Below are positions 12,490-24,486 of a stretch of DNA of 64,000 bases, in pieces. Each line of letters starts with the position of its first letter. The first letter of the stretch is position 1. The stretch covers positions 39,076,011 to 39,140,010 of the forward strand of contig JAPTHN010000003.1 in the NCBI GenBank assembly GCA_026936325.1. Direction: 5' to 3'. The position numbers were made by a program, and so were the translations under genes. This stretch comes from Platynereis dumerilii. Taxonomy: Eukaryota > Annelida > Polychaeta > Phyllodocida > Nereididae. The notes below the pieces were generated by a model. It was not told where the DNA came from, made no database searches, and was given only the letters and a program-made list of their open reading frames with translations.

Positions 12490-14427
12490 TGCTTGCGAGT
12501 AACTAAACCTGTCACTTTCAATACCATTCCCTTCTGAGTTATTAAATTCCAATATATTACTTTTTCGAATTGAGATTAGATATTGCTGAAAAGTTTTCCA
12601 GCCAGAAGGAAGAGAAGAACCAGATTTAACACTTCTAGAAAATTAATCACTGAATATTTGAGTACCATATTGCATGATTAGCAAAGATAATTATATTTCT
12701 CCTGGCAAGGTACCTTACAAAATTAACTTTTTCAACACAACCATGATGGTTATGCAAATTCTGTGAAGGTCTCCTAAATATTATATTAATTTTGTTGCTT
12801 AATAAATGCAGTGAAATATATTTACAAATAAGAATTTGATGAGGTATGTTCTAGCTGCAAGATCTACACTACTGGGCCAAATAAAGGACCTTAGTAGAAT
12901 TCGCTTCATTTCAAAAGTTGGAAAAACACAACAACAAAGCTTCTGTCAGTCAATCAATAGCAATATTATCTTATGGCTTTCCAAGTCTTTACCTGCACTC
13001 TTCACAACTTGGTGTGTCAAAATGTCTGTATCTTCCATTCATATATATTTCTGAATTCCTTTGTCGAATGAACTGAAAGTTTAATTAGATGCTCTGTGCT
13101 GAAGCATATGTTTCATCTCACAAGAGAGGATATTAAAGGATTTGCAATTGTTAGTCTTCGTGATACGTTTAGGCTTTAGAGACTATAGAGGTGTAATCTT
13201 TCTTTAAACTATATCCTTTCTTGAGAAAAAAGCTATCAAATGAATTTGTTTTTTGTCAAATGAAAGTACAAAATACAACATTTGCCATAAGGCCAGCAAC
13301 TGATTTTCATTGCAAAGCTTAGAATGAGGATTAGATATCCAGCAGACAACTTTGATATCATTACTACTATTTTTTTATATTTACTGTTATAACAATGAGC
13401 AGGATTTGCTGTGGTGACCTTTCTGCATGCCTTTACCTGATTCACCACAAACCCAGTCTTTCTTGTGGTACATGAATTCTGTTTGTTTCAAAGGATGTCA
13501 AGAATATCTTGGCATATCTTTGATTTTCTTGTCACTTGTAACACATATATATGTACAATGTACATCATGTGGATAGAGCTGCGTGTTTTATGAGGATCTG
13601 AATTCCAAATTAACACGTGCAACATCAATCAACAGCATACATGTATGATATTTGTTCCACATATAAAATGCTCTATGTGCACAAGAACATTTTGAACAAG
13701 TTTAGACCTGATGATAATGTTACAGAAGATAATGTTAGAGAGGTTTAAGTCCTAAAAAATGCATCTGCATTACGTTGGTAGAAATACTTCTTCTGGAGCA
13801 AAGCAGCCTATTCAGACCTGTAGATTAGGAGTTTGAAAAAAGCAATCCGAATTTAAAGCATGTTTCAATGTACCAATTGCATTGTAACTAACCTAAACCT
13901 TCTCGACTGCGGGGCATTTTGACACAATTTGTCGTCAGTGCCAGATTGTATCAACGCTTAGCACGGGCTATCCTAAAGTGGTTAACTCCTATAACTTATC
14001 TTTTAACTGGGTTACTGGGAAAATAATTTAGTTATTATACAACATGAGGTCAGCTTAAGTTATTTTTCCAACTACACAATATTTATATTTGCAAGTATCT
14101 TTCTTCAATGCATTACATGCACATAGCTAAGTGTTAGTTAGCACCGATTTGGTTGGACGGTTCTAAAATTTTTTGTCAGTTAGATCCCGACCTGAAATTT
14201 CTTAATGTTTTACCACATGAAAAGTTGGTTACAGATTTGCAATATTCTAGTTGACGATATTCTAGATTTATTGTGTTTTCTCAAATTTTCGAATTCTCCG
14301 ATTACAAAGAAGATGAAATTAGAAAGAGTAGTTACAGCTGGCCCTTTAAAGCCGCCTGGCATTTTAACGGCCAGCATAGGCTGTAAAGGTGTATGGTTCA
14401 TGATTTCACGCATGGGGCATATGGGTT
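12490..14427 (+). repeat. Module copy B, left part
   Basis: This aligns with module A from 4206 to about 6774 in the same order, minus the hAT-like MITE of A. It ends abruptly at ATGGGTT (14421-14427), where the recombinase-bearing insert begins. The alignment resumes at about 18580, matching A at about 6776. Confidence 0.8.
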
Positions 14428-14682
14428 ATTATCCCATGTCTAGTTACATTTCTTCCCTGATACTGTATAATTCCCCTGGACAATATTCTAGCAGCAAAAC
14501 AGATACGGGGAGGATATGAACAAAATGCGGGAGGATACGGTATTTCGCGGGAGATACGCAATTCAGAGGGAAATACGATGTCATGAATATTCATGACTAA
14601 AAAAACAACCAATCATTGAACCGATTTGTGGTCACGTGATCTTTGTTTACGTCGTCTGCTAAAAGATCGTCTGCACTGCAAA

Positions 14683-17600
14683 ATGGCAAAACGAAGTCTA
14701 CCGAATGCAATTTTGGATCTTGAGTACCAAATTGAGCAAGAGGAAAAGCGAAGATTCCTAGACAAGTCGGCCGAGGACGAGATCGAGCTGATAGGAGCCC
14801 AAGAAAATCCCAACACCAGCAAAAAAACATCGCTAGATTTGAAATGTTTTCAGGTGAGAAATCCGGGCAGAAATAAATGAATCAAAACATTCAAAGACAA
14901 CGTCTGGTCAATGTACTAGCCCATAAAAGTGTCAATTGTTTCCTTACCTTGCAATCCTTTAGTTAGTCGTATGTAATTCGCAGGTTTACTGGTTTAAACT
15001 TTTAAAGTCACGGAAGACAGTGAAATGTCACATTGCGACGATTGTCCTGATTCAGCAGTGATTGTGCTGCGTTTCAGTGAACTCAAGACTATCAAAGTGT
15101 CACAGTTCAAAGTCGCACTCATTGCTGACGTGTTATTATCATCGTCCAGTAAATCCCCGACATGGTAATGTAACTTGAAGACATGAATAAATCCCAATTT
15201 GATGAGCATCCTGACTCACGAAATCCGTTTGGAAATCCACTTCTGTCAACAAAACCAGAGAATCCACAAGGTGGCGATACAAAAATTTTAGCCCCCAAAA
15301 AAGTTTTGTTAAAAACAGCCAGAGGGATCATAGTCTTTTCTAGCACCGGCCACCTACCATGGTTATCATTAATTTCCCGCCAATGATGATCAATCAGGGA
15401 TCTAAAAGTAGGGATGACTATGATCCATGCAACCCAGTTTAAATACTTGGCCTAGCTATCCAATGAACAACTAAGTGCTGTAATTACTGTTCAGATGAAA
15501 TCTCAAATAGGCCTACCAGTCACATTGCAGTGAGGCTCTGGATGGGGTTTCATGTCCCCTGTGTCCCTTGGCCATTTTACTATTGAATTCCCTGCCCCAT
15601 AATCCCCCCCCCCCCGCTTATCCAGAACCTCCGCAGTAAAACAACAATTCAGTGTTAAACATTTCAATGAATCAAATAAAATTAGTAAATTTAATGTCAT
15701 TGTAAATAAATAATTACACTCATCATACACTTGAGGTTTTTAAATATACCAAAATTTATTCCGGATTGGGGGTTTTGTATTATACATGTATAATTTTGTA
15801 TGATATTTTCTGCTCAACAGGTACCTTTATTTTATTTTATTTTATTTTTCAGGAATTCTTAAAGTCAAAGAATGAAAGGCGAGATATAGCGGCAATCCCT
15901 GCACCAGAACTGGACCGATTTTTGGCCAATTTCATTATTAGCGTCAGGAAAACTGATGGTACAGAATACGAGCCAGATTCACTGACGAGTAAGGTTGCCA
16001 GCATTGGCCGTTACCTTCGGACAAAGGGTTATAAGGATGATATCAAGACTTCTGTGGAATTCCAACACAGCCGTCAAGTGCTGGAAGCTAAGAGGAAGGA
16101 GCTAAAGAGTCAGGGGCGAGGCAACCGCCCTCTTAAGTCCTCGAGGATGGAGCTGGATGAAGTGAGCATCCTGAAAGAAAAAGGCCAACTAGGCACTGGT
16201 GAGTATTAAAACTGCCTGAAATTAGTAAATCTCTGTGATAGCGGAAATTTCACAATCAAAAATATTTATTATACCAATAATAGACGTACCAAAATATTTT
16301 TAATGTTAGTTTCATGTAATATTTATTAAGTAAATATTCATTTAACATTCCTGGATAATGGGGATTCCTGCAAATTTTTTAAAACTATTACGCAGAAATT
16401 ATATACTTCCTGAAAAAAAAAATTAACCAAAACAAAAGGTTTAAAATTCCACTTGGTTTGGTTTCTTGTAGATGATCCTAGGACCTTGCAGAACAGTCTC
16501 TGGCTGCTTTTCACAATGCACTTCGGCCTCAGATCTGTCACTCCGCACACAAATCTACTTTGGGGAGACGTCCAGCTTAAGGTTGATTGCCAGGGAGTTG
16601 AATACTTGGAATTCAACGAACGAACAACGAAGACCAGATCTGGGAAGACTGGTGACACTCGCCCGTTCCCCCCAAAGGCCTTTGCTAATTCTGGTAAATT
16701 GTGTTTCTGTTGCAAAATTAATACATCTATAGATATTGATTAGTCAGATTTAGTAATGAAATTAATTTTAAAAGTGATTCATTATTTTTTCTTACCATCT
16801 ATTATTCCATCTATATCATAAATGCCTTATTTTTGAAATTGCCTTAACATTTACATATTACTACACAGGTCCTGATATTTCTTTTAATCAGTGCTCTCAA
16901 TCTCTCATTTATCTATTTTTCAGAAAGCGATCTTTGTCCTGTACACGTTTATAAAGAATTCAGGAGGCATCGTCCAGCAGCGGCACTGATCGACGATGCT
17001 CGGATGTACCTCCAACCAATGCGCAAAATTAAATCGGAAATATGGTACACCAACCAGCCGCTTGGAAAGAATTCCATTGGGAACATCGTGAAGCACATGT
17101 ATCAGGAGGCGGGCATCGGTGGCAGACACACCAACCATTCCGTTCGGAGAACACTGGTGTCCACGGCCCTAGAAAGTGGCATCCACGAGACGAGATTGAT
17201 GCAGGTCAGTAGTAGGCCTATGAACATCGCAATTTAGAAGTTATAAATCTATATCAACTGTTTTAAAGTCACAATAACTTTGGAGAAATATCTCTCGTAT
17301 CAACTCTGGCATCAGTAATATATATCACATTTAAAACAATTGCACAATTTGACTGTTTTATTTCAATACCTTGGAAATCCAGAATAGCACTCGCTCACAA
17401 TATTATCAAAATATTCTTATTCAGATGCAATCAATAATACTCAAGACTAATTTTCGAACAGGCATTGAAATCATTGATAACAAAAGGCCAGGCCCAAAAA
17501 ACACAATTGAATTATAGAATGTTTTGACATAAAATAAATCTTGTTTGCTTTTGCTTACAATTAACTGCCTTTTTATTTCAGCTGACAGGCCACAAGAATG

Positions 17601-17908
17601 TCAACTCGCTTAACGAGTACAGAACGCTGTCCCTGCAGCAACAACAGGAGATCTCCACCGTCCTCAGTGACACTTTCAGCACCACTAAAGAGAACGCTCC
17701 TCCAGTCCAAATCCCGGAAACTGCTACATCCAATGAGGAGCTGACTGATGCCGAGCTGTTGTCAGCACTGGACTGTTTTAAGGAAATGGCTAATCAAGAT
17801 AGTGCTCTCAACAACCCTACTCAAAGAACGTCGATGCCAAGCCAGGGAACCTTGATGCCAAACTGCGTCTTCAACGGACCTGTGTATCTAAACTTTAACA
17901 ATCATTAA
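14683..17908 (+). CDS. Crypton-type tyrosine recombinase (KIAA1958/ZMYM-like DUF3504), five exons
   Basis: Predicted exons are 14683-14853, 15853-16198, 16472-16693, 16924-17204 and 17582-17908, with GT-AG introns in phases 0, 1, 1 and 0. They give 448 residues. I chose the ATG at 14683 because the frame upstream has only a TTG. Residues 58-172 are a basic helical N-domain. The catalytic domain shows R193 (FGLRS), lysines K226/K231, H318-x-x-R321 (NHSVRR), H344 (TGHK) and nucleophile Y353 (NEYRT), the tyrosine recombinase pattern, so it looks catalytically intact. The last 95 residues form a Gln-rich then acidic tail with no known domain. Tyrosine recombinases cut and rejoin DNA through a 3'-phosphotyrosine. 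Crypton-derived relatives in animals include KIAA1958, QRICH1 and ZMYM proteins. It is flanked by transposon-like ends, so a mobile-element gene is likelier than a host gene. Confidence 0.85.
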
Positions 17909-18360
17909 ATTTATCAATTTCAGCTTAAAAGTATTTGGCTACTGGTAAATGTCATATTATATTTATTATGATATATCTTTATGTATTGAATTACGTTGAC
18001 CCATCAAAAGTTAAATAATATTATGATTTATCATTTTATGTACTTGATGTTTATGTTGACCGATCAATTTTATTGTTTGTTGAAGTGATGTATGTTTGGC
18101 AGCAGCCTATCAGATTCCATTAACTATAATTGTCAAAATTGGATGTTTTCCATATCTATTGTATACATGTACGTGTAATTTATTTATATTTCTCCAGCTG
18201 TGAAGGGAGAGGCTAAAATATTGGTATTTCTAGTCAGTCGCCTATCAATTCCTTTGAATTATCTAAATATGTCTATGTTTACAATGTATTGTGGTGAAAA
18301 ATTTGTATTTATTGTCAGAAACTCTGGTAGAAACTGGTTGGATTTGTTATGCTGAAATAC

Positions 18361-18366
18361 AATAAA
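18361..18366 (+). promoter_or_regulatory. Poly(A) signal AATAAA of the recombinase gene
   Basis: A canonical AATAAA lies about 455 bp after the stop codon and 66 bp before the palindrome. It is the first canonical signal I noticed downstream on the gene's strand. It implies a 3' UTR of roughly 0.5 kb contained within the insert. Confidence 0.5.
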
Positions 18367-18431
18367 TTTGTTGAACAGAATTGACTGATTTTACTTTATT
18401 TATCAAGTAAAAAATAGACAACATGGGATAA

Positions 18432-18577
18432 ATAGGTTATCTCATGGCTGGAGCAGTATTTCCCCGATATTGTCACCCTCGACCAGTATTTTCCCTCGAC
18501 CCTTCGGGTCTCGGGAAAATACTGAGTCTCGGGTGACAATATCGGGGAAATACTGCTCCAGCCATGGGATAACCTAT
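18432..18577. repeat. Long palindrome at the right end of the recombinase insert
   Basis: Arms of about 70 bp run from ATAGGTTAT at 18432 to the mirror ATAACCTAT ending at 18577, with a few mismatches and a small centre around CCCTTCGGGT (about 18500). It is absent from module A and therefore belongs to the insert. It could form a hairpin on either strand. It may be a terminal structure of the element or a separate fold-back element. Confidence 0.85.
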
Positions 18578-19101
18578 AAGTCTCTCGTCTAATAGCCAAT
18601 ATTCTGAGAGTTGTACTTCTGAATCAGTATTTTTCCTTTTCACAAACTCCAACTTTTTAAAAAATATACGATCAACTTGTTGCAGATTTAAATTAATATT
18701 CACCTCCAATTGAATGTCTCCTGGATACTAAGCTAGAAAATAGGAATGAGAATGAACTTCCACTTGTCGTTTCTTACTCGGGTTTACATTGTAAACATTA
18801 ATTCTTTTTAGTCCTCTCTGACAGACTCTGGTTTCCCTTGCTTTGTTTGTTTTTCACTACATTGGTTTTCAGTAACTTGATTAGAATTTCTTTTGTAAAT
18901 AATGTGGTCAAGAAATGACTCAACATAATCATCATTTTCCATCTCACCCTTGGTAATGTGTACATTTCAAGCTCATATAATATACATTCATATATATCAT
19001 ATGTCTAGCGGAAATACTCGCTGCTCATTGGCTGACAGCCGTGCAATATTCTACGATATTGCACGCTGTTATATTGCACGCTCATTTTAACATGTAAGAG
19101 A

Positions 19102-19359
19102 TTGGACGGACCAGAGAGGAAGCACCATATTTTGATGCTGCTGCAGCCACAAGCGAACAAAAATGTTGTGTTTGTTGGTTTTACTAAAAAAGGAACTGCA
19201 CAGCAACGGAGGCAGATAGAAAGATGGGGATGGTGGCAAAAGATGCGCATATTTACGGGCCAGGTGGATATCAACTTTTTGTGTTGGTTATTTTATTTGT
19301 GGCATCGGAATAGAGCATTAAGTGGCCGAAAAACGGCTTTTTTGCCGATTTTTCAGTGA
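19102..19359 (+). other. Unassigned 85-codon open frame inside the composite insert
   Basis: The frame encodes a protein starting MDGPERKHHILMLL, with a basic middle (GTAQQRRQIERW) and a hydrophobic end. I recognise no family. An AG|GTGGATATC sequence near the middle could be a splice donor, so it may be a first exon. It could equally be chance. It lies between the outer element's left end and the nested 15-mer element, so a transposon-encoded remnant is one possibility. Confidence 0.2.
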
Positions 19360-19464
19360 CTTTGTTGTGTTTAGAGGTCTAAAGTCTGCTATAAAGTTTC
19401 AGATAAAAATCTGAAAAAATTCCATCATCAAGTATATCATTTGTGGATTCCAAGGTATCAAGAC

Positions 19465-20245
19465 ACTTCGTAGACACACCAACTCGTAGACAAACCAACT
19501 GGTAGACAACCAACTAGTAGACAACCAACTCGTAGACACCAGGTGCTACCAACTGGTAGACATCAAATTGGCAGGGTTCACCAAGTCGTAGACACAGACT
19601 TTTTTGGTCAATGTGTGATGTCACCAAGTCGTAGACACAGTATTTTTGCTCTTAACAAACTCATAGACACTCATTTCATTTGATGATAAAAAAAAGAATT
19701 AATAACCAACGAGAATTTTGAAAACAACGTTCAATTGCAAAGGCAATAAGGCCTTTGCCTCTCACAGTGTCACTCATGCAAGTGCTAATTGCCATCAGGA
19801 GCTAATTGATTTAATTGCATTAATTGATTTAATTGCATTTCAAATGTTACTTTGAAGCAAGCTTCCAGAAGTTTACAATCAACTCAATTGAACAAAGAAG
19901 AATTGAACTAATATAGTGTGTCCTGATTGAAATGCAGGATTACTCAATTTACTGCCATAGTTGCTTTATATTATCCCATTTTTAGCTGCTTTAAACGGCT
20001 TTTTGTGCTTGGAAGATTGGGAAAATCTTGGAAGTTTGTCTACGAGTTGGTAGACCCTAAAATAATGTTGTCTACTGGTTGGATGGTGTGGTGTGTGTCT
20101 ACGACTTGGTTAGTTCATTTTATTGTATGTCTACCAGTGGGTAATGACATTTTTTTGTGAAAAGCCTGTGTCTACGACTTGGGGGAGAGCTCTTAAATGT
20201 GTCTACGACTTGGTGTGTCTACGACTTGGCGTGTCTACGACTTGA
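19465..20245. mobile_element. Nested element with inverted clusters of a 15-bp motif
   Basis: Nine copies of a CCAAGTCGTAGACAC-type motif lie in plus orientation at 19465-19670 (clear ones at 19479, 19495, 19510, 19525, 19549, 19580 and 19623). Eight copies in the opposite orientation (GTGTCTACGACTTGG) lie at 20036-20245 (starts 20036, 20068, 20095, 20127, 20168, 20199, 20215 and 20231). The outermost copies extend into an imperfect terminal inverted repeat (CAAG next to the motif). About 365 bp of unrelated AT-rich sequence separates the clusters. This is the layout of a non-autonomous DNA transposon with subterminal binding-site arrays. The superfamily is unknown. Confidence 0.7.
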
Positions 20246-20409
20246 CTTGTATTCGATTCCAATAGTGTGACAAAAAAATTGTGAGTGAAATAGTTATTGA
20301 TTTTTGATGAGATACATTTTAAACACATGGGTCAAAAGAAACACAAAAAAGAGTTTGGACAAGGAATTCCAGCCCTTTTCTCTGCATTTGACACAAAAAA
20401 CCATATGAT

Positions 20410-20560
20410 ATAACAGTTATTGCACATCACCTCGTGCAATATCAGTTTTTATGGCACCTCGGTGACTAATATTGCACTCGGGCTGCGCCCTCGTGCAATA
20501 TTAGTCACCTCGGTGCCATAAAAACTGATATTGCACTCGGTGCTGTGCGATAACTGTATA
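20410..20560. repeat. Palindrome with GGCTGCGCC centre
   Basis: Two arms of about 73 bp mirror each other around GGGCTGCGCCC (20480-20490), with matches such as GTGCAATATCAGTTTTTATG on the left and its complement on the right. It is absent from module copies A and C2, so it is part of the composite insert. It would extrude as a hairpin. Confidence 0.85.
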
Positions 20561-20740
20561 ATATTTTATACATGGAGTGAAACATTCAACAGAGAAATAT
20601 AAAAACAAGGCCATATTACCAACCGCAAAAATGGATACACGATTTAGGCTTCATGTCATGTATTTATGCACTTTGGTACAAAAAAATTGCAGGAGGGGGA
20701 CACAGTTAAAAGAGAGGAAGGATGATTAAAACTGTTGATA

Positions 20741-20833
20741 GATGGATTGATAGATATGGTCACATGGTAAGTGCAGCCCTTTAAGGGCAGTTTTGGGCAC
20801 TTGCGAGGTTTGATAGAAGAGATGGGAGAGAGA
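20741..20833 (-). repeat. 3' part of tRNA-derived SINE in copy B
   Basis: Orthologous position to the old SINE fragment of module A at 7354-7447; the box GCCCAGTTCTGGGC is slightly changed here. It shows that the SINE predates the A/B duplication. Confidence 0.6.
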
Positions 20834-23800
20834 TAGCATGAATCACCTGGGTTTTTGCTCTTAAAGTTCCGCTAAAAAATTTTGTAGCAGGCAGGAATCT
20901 TGACCACCTTGCCACCCAACTGCTGTCCAAAAAAGTCTATATAAGCTATCCAATTTTGGCTTTCTCTCTAGAATGAAAAAGTCGCTAAAGATATTATTAA
21001 ATTTTAAGCAGAATGTCTTACTCTGAATTTTTGAACAAATTAATTTAGAATAATTATTTTATTTGAAATATAGCAATACCTTGGGAATCATGAACAAATA
21101 AGTGAGACTTATTATTGTGTGTGAGCTAATGAAGTGGGGTTGTTGTTAAGCTTTGTTGGATAATGATTCGGTCCAGCCCTGCTGTGGTCACCTTAATCCG
21201 TCCAACGTATGTGTGACCGCAGTTTAAGTAATGCTTCACCTCATTTCCTTGCCCTGCTCCTGATCTAATCAGCCTTCAAAAGGTCAAGGATAAAGGATGT
21301 AAAGCCCTAAGCATCCATCCATGTTCATCATGTTGCAGGCAATTTACAGTATTACTGGATTTAAGTTTGGTACATGTAGGTTCATGCAGGCTGGTGAGAC
21401 ACAGATCTGCAACTGTGATCATTAAAAATGCATAAAGGACCTTGTATGTAACATTGATGTTTTCACTTGAGACATATTGTTCAGATATTTGTCAGGCTCT
21501 TATGAAGCTCTTTTATCTATATGTGGTAACACAGGTCACAAGGCTAAGGATGTAAATTCTCTTTAGATTGTCCTAAGATATGGAGGATGCTGGATAACAA
21601 ATTGATACTATGATTAGTTTGCAGTGAGGAGCAAACACTTTAGGGTTTGTTCAGTGCCCTGTGAGATTTCAATAAGGATGCCTGATTAGTGGATACACCC
21701 ATGAGGTTTGGACTCCACTAACTTCGAGGGCTGGATTAAAACCTACCCCTCTGTACGCTGAAGTCTACTTTGTTCGTATTGGCGAATAAACGCTTTTCAA
21801 TCTATTATATTGAATTATTTGCAATTCATATATAAGTCAGTGTTAAGACAGAATTTTTGTAATTTTGTTTTTGGAAGATCCACTGAATTGCTATCTTACT
21901 TTTGATCCATATACAAGCAGCCACCAAGCTGCTGCTGTTGAACTTGACACCCTGGTAAGCTTGTGCAATCCAATTACATGGCTCTTGCTCTGAAGAAAGT
22001 CCACTGGATTAAGAAAAACTTGATACACTTAAGTTCCTGTTTAGTTTAAGCTCATTTTCTTAAGTCTGGTGTGGGTGTATTATGCAGGGCCTCAAGAGTA
22101 TCCGATATTGCATTTGAAATCTGGGGAGCAGCAGATTGAAAGCAGTGTATCCTCTAGACACATCCTTTGTCTCATTGCTGTGTCCTCCTCCTGTCCGAGT
22201 TAGCATGTCAGAGCATAGTAAAGTTCCAATAATCTTCTTTCCATTGCTCTAGTATCCTCCAGATTTACCTCAAGTTACAACTAGTAAGAAAGACTTCATT
22301 ATCATTATACACAATGTTGTGCCACTTCCATTTTATGCATTTTTAATGCTAGCCATATTAGCTCAACTATATTTTGTCTCTTTTTTTCAAATGGTTTGAG
22401 GGTTCCAAGGGCCAAGAAAAAAAACAGCGAGTTCTAATCCAGGATATCACTGCAATAAATTCTATATTCTTTGTTTTCCATTTATTTTCCCATGGTCACT
22501 TATTTCATTGTTTGTCATATGGCACAAGCAATACATACTTATCACAGTGAGGTCTAAGTCCCTCCCGATCCCAGGATAAATTACATATTGTCTATCCCAG
22601 GGTGATCAAGTTTTCCCTGGTTTCACAATTTGCTTTTATGCATTTGATCTTTTTGGGCAATAACACCTGGCAGTTGGAATTCTTGATGCATTTCCAGCTG
22701 TTTTCCAAAAGAGATTGATCAGTGAACAGAACCTTTCTCCAAGCAGCAATGTTGTGTGGAGAATGATATGTCAGGCTGATAACATCACTTCTGCAATGCC
22801 ACTTGAATACGGAACAGCTACTTACAAGATGTTATGCAAACAAATGTTCAGTGGTTAATGGGGATCTATTTATTCAAAGAATAGCGTGTTCGTTACAATT
22901 TTGGCTGGAATTGAATAAATCACATGTAAACCTCTTTTTAAAGGCACACAATCATCAAAACCAAACTTTCAATTTACAGGCGTTTCTATCATTGAATAGG
23001 TTCCAATACACACATGTTCACAATATCAGAGAAGTCTGTCTTATCCAGACGCAGTAAATAATTTGTAAAAATGGCAACATTATGAAAATATGTGGCCCTT
23101 CTGCCTACCATGGTCTGCAAGGTGCATGACGTAGGACTGGAGATCCCCCCCTCCCTCCTCCCTCAAGCGTGTGGTATATTGTTTCAGGCCAGCTTGGAGT
23201 GCGAGCTTATTGGAAGGTGGCAGCACCTTATGGTACCAATCTTACAGACATGTGAAACTAGCCAGGCATGCTGTTTATTTTTTACCTGACCTAACGTCAC
23301 TTGCAAATTTTCCTTGCAATAGGGGTCGCTTCTGATTGTACCAATTCAAGGCTTGAAATATTGAGTTAAAATGCTGTTGTTTGTAAGTTTATATTTTGTG
23401 AAATTCATAATAATCAACATAATATTGTTTCAAGGGAGAAACTTGAGGCACTCAATTCATAAAAAAAAGTCCATGAGTGTGGCCCTTTAAAAAGGGACTC
23501 ATTTGGCCATAATATTAATAATTGGAGAAAATGAACAAATCAAAATTTATGTGCATGCTTTGTATAACTGAATTTGAGATGGCAGTGAACGTTGTCATTA
23601 TGACGCACTATATGGTTTTATAAGCCGGGAGACCCTATATCAAGTTTTTAGCGTGAGCTGACGCACATGAAGCCTAACAAGTGCACTTGGTTTACAATTT
23701 CTCATTGAATCTCAAAGGGGGTGTGACTACTAATTAATGACTCAAATTTCCTCAATAAGATTGAGAAAGGGCTCTGATTTTGGACTTCATTGTTATCAAA

Positions 23801-24021
23801 ATGTTTGCATCATTTGAGGGAAGACACTAATCAGTGACTCTTTAACCTGTGTTCTGCCATTGTACATTGTAATCACGTTCATGCAAAATTGACCTCAAAA
23901 AGTGAAACCACTAAACAAAACATAAAATATAACAGTGGTAGGCAAACACTTTTAAAATTCAAAACCTGTGAAGGATCTTTAATTCAAGATGTGTTACAGT
24001 CACAGGAAATAAAATATGTTT

Positions 24022-24486
24022 TGCCCATACATTACACACACTATTGTTGACATATAAAGTGTTTGTGAAAGTACTTCAAGTTTCAAGAACATACCGATCG
24101 TGGAACAGCTTTTAAATTAGGAAGAGGGCTTAATCCTACTTTTGTATGTATACCGGCTATGAAGTCGCATCTCTTTCTGTGACTTGCCCCCCCCCCTCTG
24201 AAAAGATTTTGGGGAAATTTTTGCAGATATATTGCCCAAAATAGGAAAAAAATGGTGAAATGGTAAGAAAAATTGGGAAATATTGAGCAAAATGGGGAAA
24301 TAATGAGCAAAATGGGGAAATGACCAGAAATTTGGGGAAAAGGTAGAGAATAATGGGGAAATTAATAAAAAAGAAATTGAAAGAAAAGGTGATTTATACA
24401 AAGAGTTTATTCAGATTTCCATAGAAACTTGAAGTACTTTCACAAACACTTTATATGTCAACAGTATTGTGTGTAATGTATGGGCA
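24022..24486. repeat. 63-bp inverted duplication flanking an inserted repeat
   Basis: The left arm 24022-24084 is the reverse complement of the right arm 24424-24486 with two or three mismatches. Module A has this sequence only once, in the right-arm orientation (about 10731-10795). Between the arms lies a 340-bp repeat (from GAACATACCGATCG at 24087) that occurs again from 25883. The left arm therefore arose as an inverted copy of module sequence at the time of the insertion or its repair. Confidence 0.8.
24087..24420. repeat. AATGGGGAAAT-rich repeat, copy 1
   Basis: It shares about 330 bp with 25883-26208, including ATACCGATCGTGGAACAGC, a CGCATCTCTTTCTGTGACTT segment, a C-run and then many AAATGGGGAAAT units. 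Minus-strand frames rich in Phe, Ser and Pro are translation artefacts of the low-complexity units. The poly-C followed by the repeat suggests a transposon interior. Confidence 0.6.

Larger units (their letters stand above)
14428..18579 (+). mobile_element. Insert carrying a Crypton-like tyrosine recombinase gene
   Basis: Module A reads straight through at 6774-6776, while copy B is split here by about 4150 bp, so the insert limits are good to a few bases. It holds one spliced recombinase gene (14683-17908) and, at its right end, a long palindrome (18432-18577). The left end GGTTATTATCCCATG and right end CATGGGATAACC are imperfect inverted matches. Cryptons are DNA transposons that use a tyrosine recombinase. 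Terminal inverted repeats are not expected of classical Cryptons, so the ends are noteworthy. Target-site duplication was not resolved. Most of the insert is intron and flank. Confidence 0.75.
18996..20562. mobile_element. Composite insert: palindrome-ended element with a nested element
   Basis: Module A (7160-7190) and C2 (about 34130) lack this sequence, so it is an insertion of about 1.57 kb in copy B. The outer part starts GCGGAAATACTCGCTGCTC near 19010 and contains GTGCAATAT motifs. It ends in a palindrome (20410-20560) with the same GTGCAATAT motif. The inner part (19465-20245) is a second element. An 85-codon frame (19102-19359) occurs in the outer left part but has no recognised motif. 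No superfamily can be assigned. Confidence 0.65.

Noticed and set aside
19465-19680. CRISPR-like array of short repeats
   Set aside because: The context is eukaryotic, the spacing is irregular and often zero, and a mirror-image cluster follows. It fits transposon subterminal repeats better.
24117-24401. Phe/Ser/Pro-rich frames at 24.1-24.4 and 25.9-26.4 kb
   Set aside because: Translations of AAATGGGGAAAT low-complexity units, with frames on both strands.
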